A stretch of DNA of 64,000 nucleotides from Asterias amurensis (Eukaryota > Echinodermata > Asteroidea > Forcipulatida > Asteriidae), in assembly GCF_032118995.1 (NCBI RefSeq), contig NC_092657.1:5782391-5846390 (forward strand), in the 5' to 3' direction. A program made the position numbers and the translations under genes. The notes beneath the pieces were generated by a model. It was given only the letters and a program-made list of their open reading frames with translations, did not search any database and was not told the origin of the DNA. Of this stretch, positions 24,401-35,509 are shown piece by piece (the stretch's first letter is position 1; the number at the start of each line of letters is the position of its first letter).

Positions 24401-27400
24401 TTAATCTCGAGTTAGGAAAAGTAACCTGTCCTAACTTAGGATGGGCTCAATGCATCCTAGAATGTCTTTGAAAACGAAGATTAATCCTAAGTTAGGAAGA
24501 GTTTGCTGAAATCGACGGCAGGACATTTATTGTGTACTGACCAGGTTTAGCCATGCTTCGTCTGATACCCGCAGGGTCCTTCTTGGTCCACTTGTGCACC
24601 TCCTCCGCCATCTTGGCAGCCTTCTCCGGGTTCAACGCCCACAGGCAACCCTTTCGGCTTGACCCGTTGGCTGTTGCAGGCTTTTCAATCTTGGCGAAGC
24701 ACTTGTTCAGAGAGAGGTTGTGCCTCACAGAGTTCTGGAACAAATGGAGAAAAAAAGTACCGTTAAATAATTGTTTTGAAATAAAACAATTTAACTTGAC
24801 ACATTTGAAATTTGAAACTAGATAACTAATTACTCGAGCTTTAGGCCTAGCTAAGGTTTGAAAGATTGTACGAATGCACACACTGGGGTAATATATTCAA
24901 ATTAAACTACACACACAAAAACATAAAACACAATATTGACTAAACAAAATCTAACTTACAATATATATAGGTAGGCCTAATTCCTTTACCTTCAATCAAA
25001 CAAATTTGTATGAAAATGCATTGGAAACAAACGTACACGATTTTTAAAACTGCCTAGATTATTATTAAAAGTGCAAGGCGGCACTGTGAACAGAAAAACA
25101 GTGAAACACATACATTTAAAAGAAAACAAAATTGATTTGAGAATTACACATCATGATTGTAGATCATTTGATTGGTTGATTTAGTTTATTGGTATTTATT
25201 TTAAACTCTACAATATTTTTTAGAAATTACTTTGAATCCTGCGCGCAAAAGGACATTGAAATAAAGAAAATATTGAGAAAAATGAAGGAATTTAGTAATT
25301 TTGGTTGGTTGGTACATGTAGTAAGCAGTTTTCATATCAGTCACAATAAAAAGTTCTCAATTATAGGCTAAAATACCATCGCCAAGTCATATTTGTACAC
25401 TATCTAAAAGTCCCAAGGCCATTTTTACAACTTGTAGTAAAACTGACCTCTGACCAAACACACCAGTAGTCAATAAATGTTGATAAATGAAACCTTTAAC
25501 CCATTCAAGGAACTCTTTTCCTATTGTTCACCTGTGCCCAGTGGGCATTGTCATCCATGCTTTGTTAATATGCTAATTAGGGACAGGTGCAAGCCAGGAC
25601 CATTTGTGTCAACAACCAATGGAATGTACAGTGCAAAGGTCACTTGTAGCTATTGGTTGGGCAGGTTTCATTATTTGCTTTAGGGGGGTTGCAGCCTACT
25701 CTCTGAGGGACGCAGCTTTCAACAAGTATCTTTCCCACTGAAATATCTTGTTTGGTTTTTGCAACAGGAAACTTGTTTACAAAGTGGTTACTTTTTTCAT
25801 GGATGCACATGTTATCCTGGAGAAACATCACAAGGGCATTTTATACCAAAAACACATTTACAACTCTGCAAAGGTGTTACCCTTTGTTGAATGGACAGTC
25901 CGGTTTGTGAACAGTAGTGGATGATGAATGGGTGAGTCAGTGTGATTTACAAGGGTAGCAGGAAAAATGATGTGTATTAAAGTTGGGTGTAGTCCAATAT
26001 TGTTACAATAGGCATTTGACATGCTGTCCTTGGTAGTAATGTGTCAGACAGATGTGATTCATTGTTGGTTTTTTTATCTGGGGGCAAAATGGGGAATTTT
26101 TGTGGAAGGTTGGGCAAAGGGTTGTGGAAGGGTGGACAATGGGTGGGCAAAGGATGGTGGAAGGGTGGTGGAAGGGTGGTGGAAGGGTGGTGGAAGGGTG
26201 GGCAAAGGGTGGTGGAAGGGTGGTGGAAGGGTGGTGGAAGGGTGGGCAAAGGGTGGTGGAAGGGTGGGCGAAAGGGTGGTGGAAGGGTGGGCGACGAGTG
26301 GGCAAAGGGTGGTGGAAGGGTGGGCAAAGGGTGGTGGAAGGGTGGTGGAAGGGTGGTGGAAGGGTGGGCAAAGGGTGGTGGAAGGGTGGGCGAAAGGGTG
26401 GTGGAAGGGTGGGTGAAGGGTGGGCAAAGGGTGGTGGAAGGGTGGTGGAAGGGTGGGCAAAGGGTGGTGGAAGGGTGGGCGAAAGGGTGGTGGAAGGGTG
26501 GGCAAAGGGTGGTGGAAGGGTGGGCTAAGGGTGGTGGAAGGGTGGGCTAAGGGTGGTGGAAGGGTGGGCTAAGGGTGGTGGAAGGGTGGGCAAAGGGTGG
26601 TGGAAAGGTGGGCAAAGGGTGGGCAAAAGGTGGGGGAAGTGATATTTTGTGTGACTGTGTCGTGTGCGTACAGACATTTCATTGAAATCGACCCGGCGGA
26701 ATGAAAACAGGTTTGCTGTTTCACAAGTCAACAGACTTTTATCAGTTGTCCGATTTTGACTGCCTCTCCAACTAACCGGGCTGGTTCAATCTCTTTTGTT
26801 ATTTTATTTTCCAGGTCCCTGCTTGATGGTTCATTGCACACAAGCTATGTGATCATCCACAAGTCCTGCCACAAAGAGTAACTGAATATGCACTAAGGGG
26901 GCGTTGTATTAGCTGGTGCTCATACTAGTCATAACTTACTCATTATTTTGTTTTTATGATGAATATGTGAGTAATTTCAATGCACTGATTGTTTTGGGCG
27001 GGTAAAATGTAATCTGGTATCCCAAACACCTGCAGACCTTCCATGCAATTGCAACCAAGACTTTTGCCTTCATGCCCCTGGTCATTCATTGCCTTGGTGC
27101 GGACTGCCCTTAAACTTGAGGGTACACCATTTTAGTAAAATTGATGGTCATAAAAACTTACTAGGTAAAAAAATAGCACTGGAGGTCTGCAGTGTTGATT
27201 GTAGTTGTAAATGTAATACAAATTCAATCAAGTTGAATGTAAAACATTAGTTGGGACAACTTGATATAAATGTATAACATTATTTGAGAAACAATACCTA
27301 GACCAGAGAAGAGAAGGAGATCTAACTGAGATAATTCAAAATTCTGAAAGGTTTTGAAAAGACATAAGCAAGCCGCTTCTTCCAACTAGCTGAGACAGAT

Positions 27401-30400
27401 ATGTACAAGAGGACACAGTTTGAAGCTGTTCAAACCAAGACTAGACAAGTCAATAAAGTGCAGATCTGACTACTTTTCGCAGAGAGTAATAACTAAATGG
27501 AACAAACTCCCAAAGTATGTGATTGGAGCAAAACAAATGCCTTCATACATAGACATTGGAAAGATATGGGATATTTACAAATAAAGGCATAGCCTACCAT
27601 TTCCCATCAAATTGAAGTGTAACGAAATAGTGGTTTCGGAGAGAGGGATTCGTCACATAGGTTATAGGCCTAATATCATTTTAGGCTACACTTCTTCTTT
27701 TTTGAGAGGATTCAAAAAGGTTCAGACACCAAAGGTGGTAGTACTATAGGCCTATACTTTGCCTTTATAATGTCCCAAAAGAAATACAATTTGCAGGTTG
27801 TCTAAAAACAGGTAATTGTTGACTCCATACTAGTAGACTCTGGAAACTTTGGTTCAAGAGGTTTAAAAAGAAAGATATAATCAAAGAAAGTTTCTTGTAG
27901 GTCCCCTTACCTTCCATCCATCTGGTGCTGTCTTGAAGTATGGGAAGTTCTCACTGTAGAAGAAAGAAAATCAATATTTTCATTCACTTGCTTGAAAACT
28001 GTTTCAGTGTTTGACAGAATAAAACTGTACTTGGTATCCTGTTGCATATTAATATATGAAGTTTAATTCAAATCACTATTCACTACAACTGAAATCTCAG
28101 GTTTTCAAGTTTGGCATTATTTTGTTTTAAATTTAAATAATCAAGCAGGGTCAGTTGAACTTTTCACTTCAAGTTTTGTTCACCAGTCAACACGAAATAG
28201 TTTTTATCACCTGAACTAGCCACCTAGACCACTTCCAAAGAATAACTGCGCTCCAGGTTTTTCCACTGGCACTTGGCCAGCAGAACACTGATAAGCAATC
28301 AGTGATTTTGTTGTCATGGTACAGTTTTCTAAAAGCTCCAATGTTCTTTCCTGGACTTTTGGCAAACTTATTTCAGACATAAACATTCATCAATTAACTC
28401 TTGAGGATTGGGATTGCTATTTTTTGTTTACTTTTTTAAATTTATATAAAATAAAATAAATTATTATTTCAACTCACTTTATAAGGGACAAGGCTAATAG
28501 TGTGGAGGAGTGCAATTGTATACATTTCCACTCCTTTAATTAAAAAAAAAGTGATAGGTCTACAGTTAAGACTTTGAATTACTAGCTCAATGTTTTCATT
28601 GTGAATGTTGGATGCCTAGTTGATGACAAACAAGTTTATTTCAACAGATACACAATGTGATGGGTAATTCTAGCGATGATTCGGGCGTTGTTTTTCAGGT
28701 GTGGCCTTCTGAATTAATGATTCCGATGAGTTTGTCATGTGGTAGTTCATTGTTACAAAGACAGAACATGAGCCACAAGTCTGTCCTGACTAAGACATTC
28801 AGTGACTACTGACTACACTGGGCAGGACTGTTTGGCACACTTATGTGGTTACTCATAAAATGGACCTGTGTCAAGGAAAGTTTGTATTGTTCTTTTCAGG
28901 GGTTTTGCTCCATGAGTCTGTTTGCTGCCCTGTACCAATTCAAAAATATCTGACAGCAGGCCTGACACTTAATAGAGGCAACAAAGGTGATTGCCTGTAC
29001 TGTATGCCCCCTGGTCATTGCCTTGGTGCCCTTAAAATGCTCAGCACAGTACAAATTTCACAATTTCTTCATACATCACATTAGTTTACCAAGAAAAAAA
29101 TGCCTTGGTGCTCTTGCCTTACAATAATAAATCGTATAGTCCCGTGTTAGGACTGAGCTGTAGCCTTTGATTTGTAGACAAAGTTTCAAAAAGGGCCAAT
29201 AACTGTGTTGAATCAGTTATCAAACCATACAAAAAAGACAGATTATATTTCTGTACACAAAGTAAAAACTGCAACTTTTCAAAAGAAATGAGGAAACTTA
29301 AAGGCATGGCAAGACTTTAATTTTCTGTTCTTAAAAGTTCAAAAAACAATGAATGGAACTTTGCTTGCCTGTATGAGTGTCAGTAAGTGCTGTACCTTTT
29401 TAAGCTCCATTTCTTTTCTGGTCATTTTATTTAGAGACGTGTTTTTGTATTCGCAAATTCTTTTTTTTTTTAGTTCACAAAAATGGGCGACCATCCCTCT
29501 TTTTGACCACAATGTCAACAAAGTGGTTTCTGTGGTGGTTGACCTGGTGACAATGTAACAACACACTTGAGTTAAAGGAACACGTTGCCTTGGATCGGAC
29601 GAGTTGGTCAAAACAAAAGCGTTTGTAACCGTTTTTTATAAAATGCATATGGTTGGAAAGATGTTTTAAAAGTAGAATACAATGATCCACACAAGTTTGC
29701 CTCCAAATTGCGTGGTTTTCCTTCTACTGTGCGAACTAACATGGTCGGCCATTTATGGGAGTCAAAATTTTGACCCCCATAAATGGCCGACGTATTAGTC
29801 GACGAGGTAAAAGGAAAACCACGCAATTTCGAGGCAAATTTGTGTAGATCATTGTATTCTACTTTTATAACATCTTTCTACCCATACGCATTTTATAAAA
29901 AACGGTTACAAACGCTTTTCAAAGACCAACTCGACCGATCCAAGGCAATGTGTTCCTTTAAATTTATTCATATTTTTAAGCACCACCAAAAGGGGTTGGG
30001 TTAACATGCCCTAAAAAGTAAAATATAAATAACTAGTGTCTCCATAATAAATGGACCACAAGAATTACACAATTTGGGACTAGAACTTTGTAATGTATTG
30101 GGGCAAATTACTAATAAATAATTCAACCAAACAGTCCAATAAAAAAAAAACATCCTCAAGATCCAGACTGCATAAATTTGAATCTGTGAACCACTGCAAA
30201 CTACACTCCAATTTTTAAAAAATTCCCAAGTAAACTTTCGGTACAAGTCGACTTGGCATGCTTGCGAGCTGATTTGGGCACGAGATGACCTGGGGTAGAT
30301 TTCACAAAGGGTTAAGACTAGTCGTGTAAGTTGTATCGAGTTAGGAAGAGTTACTCATCCTAACTAAGGACTCGCCATACGTTTTTAGTCTATCCATAGA

Positions 30401-31456
30401 GCAAGGAACAGCTTGCTCTATGGTATATCCTAGGACTTAGGACTAGTCTTAACTCTTTGTGCAATCAACCCCCAGAACTCGATCGTTGAGATGCCACAAG
30501 TTTAGAGACTACACAGGACCTGTAAAAAAGCAAATTGTTATTTTGTGATCTTCTTTCCTAATCTTATGCATTTATACTTACCACATGAACTGGTAAATAT
30601 CACTGACAGGCATGCATCCTGTTTTACTATTCTTCATCGCCATGGTGATCAGACAACTGTAAGAATAGGCAGGTTTGGGATAAATCTTTTGCTCCGTGCC
30701 TGCTATCGGCTCAAGCTTGTGCTGCTTGGCGAGTAGGCTACTCGCTGTCTGATGCTGGTTGGAGATGGCGTTGTTCCCTTGGCTGCCGTTGGGCTGCTGC
30801 AGTCCTCCGACGGATACAGTTTGAAAGCTGACTTGGTTGGACTGCTGCAGGTTCTGCTGCACAGACTGCTGCAGCTGCTGCTGTGCGATTGATAAAAACC
30901 GCTGCTGCTGCTGTGCATTGGTAAAGTTCATGTTGTGTGTGGCGAGATTTCCCAGTGACTGTCCCTGTTCGAGTTGCTGCTGCTGTTGTTGTTGTTGTGC
31001 CTGTTGTTGCTGTTGAAGAATTGACTGGTTTTGCTGCTGCAAATCAACCACAAAATTAAGAGACGACACCGGCTGGCCTGTCTGCGGATTAACCAGCAAA
31101 CCTTGGCCGTCCAGGGCGAATTTTTCAGGCGAGCTCAAGTGTGAGAAGGCGATGTTTGAGTTCAGGGTAGTGGTTGTGGTAGTCGCGGTGTTGTTGGAGC
31201 CGAGGGAGCCACCAATCCCGTCGTCTACACCGAGCGTCGTCGGCAGCCAGATCATGTCTTGCATGTTGTCTCCGGTGAAATCTCCCACCAAGTCCCCGTT
31301 GTCGGATGGGTTGTAACCCGTCAAATCTATCGTCTCGGAATGCGGGTCGTACCCTGCTGTTCCGGACCTTAAAATCTGATCCATTTCGGTTTGGACTTCA
31401 GATTCGAAGACATCGCGAACTGATAAGTCAATGTGGTTTGAGTCAAAATAATCCAT
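21487..31456 (-). CDS. FOXN4: Fork-head transcription factor of the FoxN1/4 group
   Basis: Nuclear sequence-specific activator; vertebrate FoxN4 acts in retinal and spinal interneuron progenitors and FoxN1 in thymic epithelium (family knowledge). Exons on the minus strand: 31456-30582, 27953-27911, 24734-24542, 23131-22851 and 21699-21487, all GT-AG, giving 534 aa. The fork-head domain runs from about residue 270 ([17 protein letters not shown]) through [20 protein letters not shown] to [13 protein letters not shown] and ends near residue 370 at RRSMAKP. The [12 protein letters not shown] stretch after helix 3 and the TAPDGWKNSVRHN order are typical of FoxN1/4, not FoxN2/3. Exon 2 is only 43 nt and lies inside the DNA-binding domain. 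The N-terminal 270 residues are acidic ([11 protein letters not shown]) then Gln-rich, with a tract of about 20 Q/A residues near 165. The C-terminal exon has acidic/Ser-Pro content typical of an activation region. Intron 2 holds a minisatellite and a LINE tail. FoxN1/4 is sure; calling it FOXN4 rather than the pre-duplication ancestor is a naming choice. Confidence 0.93.
21748..21910. repeat. Family E repeat in FoxN1/4 intron 4
   Basis: Matches 17600-17780 in the same orientation. Confidence 0.55.
22495..22830. repeat. Family L repeat with a nested short palindrome
   Basis: Family L sequence is broken by an element at about 22571-22750. Its inverted ends are 'aagcccggttcgtgcttcc' and 'ggaagtatgaactgggctt'. 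Confidence 0.6.
23213..23285. repeat. 73-bp palindrome
   Basis: Arms 'gtgcacgtttgtgaacaatt' and its inverse meet at 'aagcttaaaagctt'. It lies 80 bp upstream of FoxN1/4 exon 4, in intron 3. Confidence 0.8.
23493..23634. mobile_element. 142-bp palindromic element
   Basis: Ends GGAAAGGTTTGCGGTAACAC are mirrored at the right. A half copy lies at 4995-5103. Confidence 0.75.
24030..24342. mobile_element. Family B element in FoxN1/4 intron 3
   Basis: Ends are of family B, with TTAA at 24026-24029. The copy is slightly shortened. Confidence 0.75.
24379..24523. mobile_element. Family D palindromic element 18 bp inside FoxN1/4 intron 3
   Basis: Contains 'aggattaatctcgagttagg' and the mirrored 'gattaatcctaagttagg'. 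It is the reference copy for the split element at 1706-4176. Confidence 0.7.
24740..26090. other. FoxN1/4 intron 2, unique part
   Basis: No exon or recognisable repeat. AT-rich. This and the rest of the 3.2-kb intron separate two exons of the fork-head domain. Confidence 0.35.
26095..26640. repeat. Minisatellite with 11-bp units GGGTGGTGGAA / GGGTGGGCAAA
   Basis: About 48 units of two main 11-bp variants in irregular order. One strand is very G-rich with runs of GGG every 4-8 bases. Because 11 is not a multiple of 3 and the units lack stop triplets, most frames stay open and repeat one 11-residue peptide. It lies in FoxN1/4 intron 2. Confidence 0.92.
27310..27600 (+). mobile_element. LINE ORF2 C-terminal remnant
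   Basis: Reads [20 protein letters not shown], then [20 protein letters not shown] and ends at TAA near 27582. This is the conserved tail of CR1/L2-like reverse transcriptase ORFs. Upstream is frame-broken. It lies in FoxN1/4 intron 2, antisense to the gene. Confidence 0.72.
27960..29570. other. FoxN1/4 intron 1, mostly unique
   Basis: Contains a family L piece at about 28965-29125. No exon seen. Confidence 0.35.
29576..29957. mobile_element. Family A element, complete
   Basis: 382 bp with TTAA at 29572-29575 and 29958-29961. It lies in FoxN1/4 intron 1. Confidence 0.9.
30296..30476. mobile_element. Family D-like palindromic element with an inner hairpin
   Basis: The ends 'tttcacaaagggttaagact' and 'agtcttaactctttgtg' mirror each other. 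The centre holds a 30-bp hairpin CCATAGAGCAAG..CTTGCTCTATGG. Confidence 0.65.
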
Positions 31457-31970
31457 CTCAGCTCTCTACGGATGGTCACTGTGTTGTGTTATGGAGCGGT
31501 ATTTACGTGCAGTGGCATGCGTTTTTCAATGGTTGACCCCCAGTCCGTCAATGAATGAAATGTCAACGTACACACGACGTTCCAAGTTTACAATTTGCGA
31601 TGAAATGTATGCCTCGTTTTTACACAAATTTATGCAATGATTTTGAAACAAAATACCTTCAAAAATGCAGCAGGAAATCCTCGATTGACTGTCAGCGTTT
31701 GAAAACCGGAAATCGGGCTCGAAATGCTAATTTCGTGTGATTTCATATGCGACTGTTGAAGCAACGTTTCGGTACAGGTGGCATGCTTGTAGTAAAATCG
31801 TAGTAAAAAGCCGTTGACTGAACCTTGAACAAAGGCAGAATGTGATTTGAATGAGACTCGGTGGATTGGTCCGTGCGCATCACGTGCGGGCACTTAATTA
31901 TGCACAGCACGCTGATTGGCCGGTTTTGCAGAGTTGTCACAGCAAACCGCAATGGGATTGGGTTTTTATA
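31457..31970 (-). promoter_or_regulatory. 5' region and likely promoter of the FoxN1/4 gene
   Basis: Three inverted CCAAT boxes (ATTGG at 31865, 31914 and 31957) and an E-box CACGTG at 31881-31886 lie within 100 bp. On the minus strand a TATAAAAA lies at about 31969. The untranslated stretch just upstream of the ATG at 31456 has no repeats. The transcription start is not fixed by the sequence. Confidence 0.4.
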
Positions 31971-31974
31971 CTGA

Positions 31975-34260
31975 TTTTAGTAAACATGTAGTATTCCATC
32001 AGCCCCGGGGAAAAGTCAACAAATGATAATGTCAGATTATTTAAAAGGGTGTAATTACAACAAAGGATTTCTTGAACAGGGTAGTTATTTTTAGAGTGGG
32101 CTCTTCAAAATGGAACTCATTGCAGTAGTGTTTTGAGGCAGTGACGTTTTCAGTGTTTGAATGTTATGTTTCGATGATTACATTATTTATTTATTGATTA
32201 CTCAGTGTTATTTCCTTTTCAACATTTCTTTAAGGAATTTTGCGTCATTCAAAATGAGTTATGTTATTTTAAAAACAGCAATTGCAGCCGAGTGTTTTTT
32301 TATTTTATATTTTATTATTAGTAGAATCGGGTATGTAGGCTAACGTGTACCTTCCATTTAAATGCAATGTATAGCAGGTGTAAAACAATTAATTGGGGCT
32401 TCTTCGATGATTGATTGTTCCTAATGGCACAAATTATTTCATTTTTTTCCCCCATTTTTTTTTTTGCAACACACTGTTCATGATAAGGGGGCCTAGTAAC
32501 TTGTTCCTGCTGGACAGATTCTCTGAAATAATTTTTGTTAAAGGCGAGAACTACCCCTCTGCACCACAGCAATAATTTCAAAAGCGAAAAGCCTCTGATG
32601 ATGATCGGCGGATGCACACACAAAAATCGAATGAACCCGTGTAACGTTCAGAGGCCTCATTGTTTGTAACTTAAATTACTTGTGTGTGCTATAAGTTCTG
32701 ACGTATCTTGCACAAAAAAGGTCTGCATAAATTGCACTTGACACAAAAAAAATGTATCCTTTCGGACATGATATTCACACCCATAAATCCTCGTGTGTGT
32801 TTTCATTTTGAAACAAAGTAACATGAATAATTATTCACTTTGTCGAAATTCAGGCCAATCATATGGAGGATTAAGAATTGACTCCTCGTGGGCCAGAAAA
32901 AAATCTGATCGTGAGTGATGAGCTCCATATATATTTTTTTCCAGAAGAAATTTATGACCATCGGTTTGCTCGGCTCGGAGAAGACATGAAATAGTTGTTC
33001 ACTGGGCCTATCATTGTGTGCGGGGGTTGTATAGGCATAATTGTGTGTTTACTTGTTCATGGGCAGATAGAGAAAATATTATTTGGGTGTTTTACCGTTA
33101 TGATTCAAGCATGGAATTTGGCACAGTCAGAGTTTGTCACCATGGGAGACAATACATGGCCACTGTGTGCAATGCAGTTTTAAGTTATGAAGGCACTTAG
33201 GTAGAACAACAAAATTTTCTAATTTTAAAATGGCTGCTACCTGCTACTTCAAACTTCAAGTGACCTGGGTGTGGGTCCATGGAGGTATGGTGGCCGGGTC
33301 TAAGTTTTCCTGCCTCATGTAGGCTTATTTATCCTCCATGTTCATAGGCACTATCTGTGTGCCAAATCCATGCTATCCATGACACAATCTTTCTTGTTTT
33401 GAGTATTGGCACAACGGCTTACGACGTTGTACATGTACTTTTCCAGTGAATAAATAACACAAAGGCACACGAGGGTAATGGCCTGTTAAATACCTCCAGC
33501 CTTTGAAGTGTCTGACGTTTACCACGCGACTGTCGCGTGCCCCATAAACTACCCACAAGAATACCAGTTACTATACGATGGCGTGACGTGGCAAATGCGC
33601 TTGTTGCTGGGGTATTATGGCTGACTTTTTGAATCGAGCTGCCCCGCGGTTTTGTAACCGTGTTTGGGCACAGCTTGACTTCTTTGGTGGGAAAGGCGGC
33701 CAACCGAAACTCCTGGGTCCCGTAGTTATTACTGGCTGTCAGGCCCAAAGGCCTCTGCCTTCATGGTCTTAAACAAAATGTGGGTCAATGCACTTGTTTG
33801 CCGTTGGGTCAAAACATGAAGGGGCGTTCACACATTTTGAATTGTTCAATTATTGTTATTTTATTTATTTATTGATATCACCTGCACTAATTTGATTACC
33901 AAACTTGTAATGTAGGTCACTCATACTGGACCCAATTTCATATTATACAATGACAGCCGAATTAAATTTTATAAAAAATTATGTCCTGTTGTTCAATTCA
34001 TATACACTCGTTACTTTTTTTTGTACACAAAAAATAAACGTTTGGGGACAGCTCTGAAGTCGCACATTTTTTCAAATTCATTTAATTTCACTAAAAATTA
34101 CTATACACAAAAATATGGTAACAAATTGAATAATATTAACAGCAACGTCACTAATAAACATTGTGAACGATGGCGAAAAGTGATACTATAAGAAGATGTG
34201 GATCAAAAAGTTTAGTCTTAGTTTAGATTTGTTCTTCCGTCGTAAACAAAAAAAATTGCA
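31975..34260. other. No gene seen upstream of FoxN1/4
   Basis: Mostly unique sequence. A stretch at about 33480-33770 has raised CG content and short open frames on both strands (plus-strand ATG at 33617), which I could not match to any protein. It may hold regulatory DNA for FoxN1/4. Confidence 0.3.
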
Positions 34261-34288
34261 TAGTAACGCAACGCTAAATGCTAGACAT

Positions 34289-34557
34289 TCAAAAATATTT
34301 TAAAGTATCTAACTGGCCTCTTGAAAACGAATCATATGTATTTTCAGACAACTTAAATGAATGTCGCTCATCACCCACGAAAAAAAGGCGTTTTTCCCCC
34401 AACCCGACTCGCTGCCAGTTTCCATGAGGCATTTCTTCATTCCCAAGCCAATTAGAACCGACTAATTTATAAGCCTTAGTTTTTAAATCAAATCTCCTTA
34501 AAAGTTGAAGCACAGGTCCCCAGCAGGTTATGAAACTTGGTTGCAATAACACTTGTT
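34289..34557 (-). CDS. Possible terminal exon of an unknown gene or gene fragment
   Basis: A minus-strand open frame with protein-like composition follows a plausible acceptor (ctgcaatag) and ends in TAA. It reads EQVLLQPSFITCWGPV, then GSNWLGNEEMPHGNW, GEKRLFFVGDERHSFKL and ENTYDSFSRGQLDTLKYF. The even mix of charged and aromatic residues is unlike the repeat-derived frames nearby. I find no matching upstream exon on the minus strand in 35-37 kb, and a family B repeat sits immediately upstream. It could be the last exon of a real gene, a retained fragment or part of an uncharacterised mobile element. Confidence 0.3.
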
Positions 34558-34588
34558 CTATTGCAGGACCCCAAAACGTTCTCATTAA

Positions 34589-34972
34589 AGGCAGTGGACA
34601 CTATTGGTAATTGTCAAAGACTAGCCTCCACAGTTGGTGTATCTCAACATAAAATATGCATAAAATAACAAACCTGTGAAAATTTGAGCTCAATCGGCCA
34701 TCGAAGTTGCGAGATATTAATGAAATATAAAAACATCCTTGTCACACGAAGTTGTGCGCGTTTAGATGGTTGATTTCGAGACCTCAAGTTCTAAATCTGA
34801 GGTCTCGAAATCAAACTCGTGGAAACTCACTTCTTTCTCGAAAACTATGGCACTTCAGAGGGAGCCGTTTCTCACAATGTTTGTTACCATCAACCTCTCC
34901 CCATTACTCGTCACCAAGAAAGGTTTTATGCTAATAATTATGATGAGTAATTACCAATAGTGTCCACTGCCT
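34589..34972. mobile_element. Family B element, complete
   Basis: TTAA at 34585-34588 and 34973-34976. The inner arms carry 'gatttcgagacctcaa'. Confidence 0.85.
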
Positions 34973-35119
34973 TTAAACAGAATTTAGGAGCCCATTGATA
35001 TAAATCAGCTGAAGTTGGGCCTTTAGTGTGGTGCCAAACAAGGCCGCACCACACTGCTGCTCATGCTGATGTTACAACATATTCAATAGTACAGAAATGT
35101 AGGCTCAGTTTCTTAATAA

Positions 35120-35503
35120 AGGAACACGTTGTCTTGGATCGGGTCGAGTTGGTCTTTGAAAAGCGTTTGTAACCGTTTTTTATAAAATGCATATAGAAAG
35201 ATGTTGTAAAAGTAGAATACAATGATCCACACAAACATGCCTCGAAATTGCACGGTTTTCCTTTTACCTCGTCGACTAACACCGTCGGCCATTTATGGGA
35301 GTCAAATTTTTGACACCCATAAATGGCCGACCGTGTTAGTTCTTACAGTAAAAGGAAAACCACGCAATTTCGAGGCAAACTTGTGTGGATCATTGTATTC
35401 TACTTTTAAAACATCTTTCCAACCATATGCATTAATTTTTATAAAAAAGGGTTACAAACGCTTTTTATAGACCAACTCGTCCGATCCAAGGCAACGTGTT
35501 TCT
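35120..35503. mobile_element. Family A element
   Basis: Complete palindrome. The right TTAA at 35504-35507 is intact and the left is changed to ATAA. Confidence 0.85.
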
Positions 35504-35509
35504 TTAACA

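Noticed and set aside
26003-26550. Overlapping open frames of 116-169 codons on both strands
   Set aside because: All come from the 11-bp minisatellite, whose units lack stop triplets; the peptide repeats every 33 bp in each frame.
33419-33748. 109-codon minus-strand frame (starting MGLTASNNYGTQEF) and a 50-codon plus frame at 33617
   Set aside because: CG-rich stretch with frames on both strands; no splice partners or known motif, so I did not call a gene.
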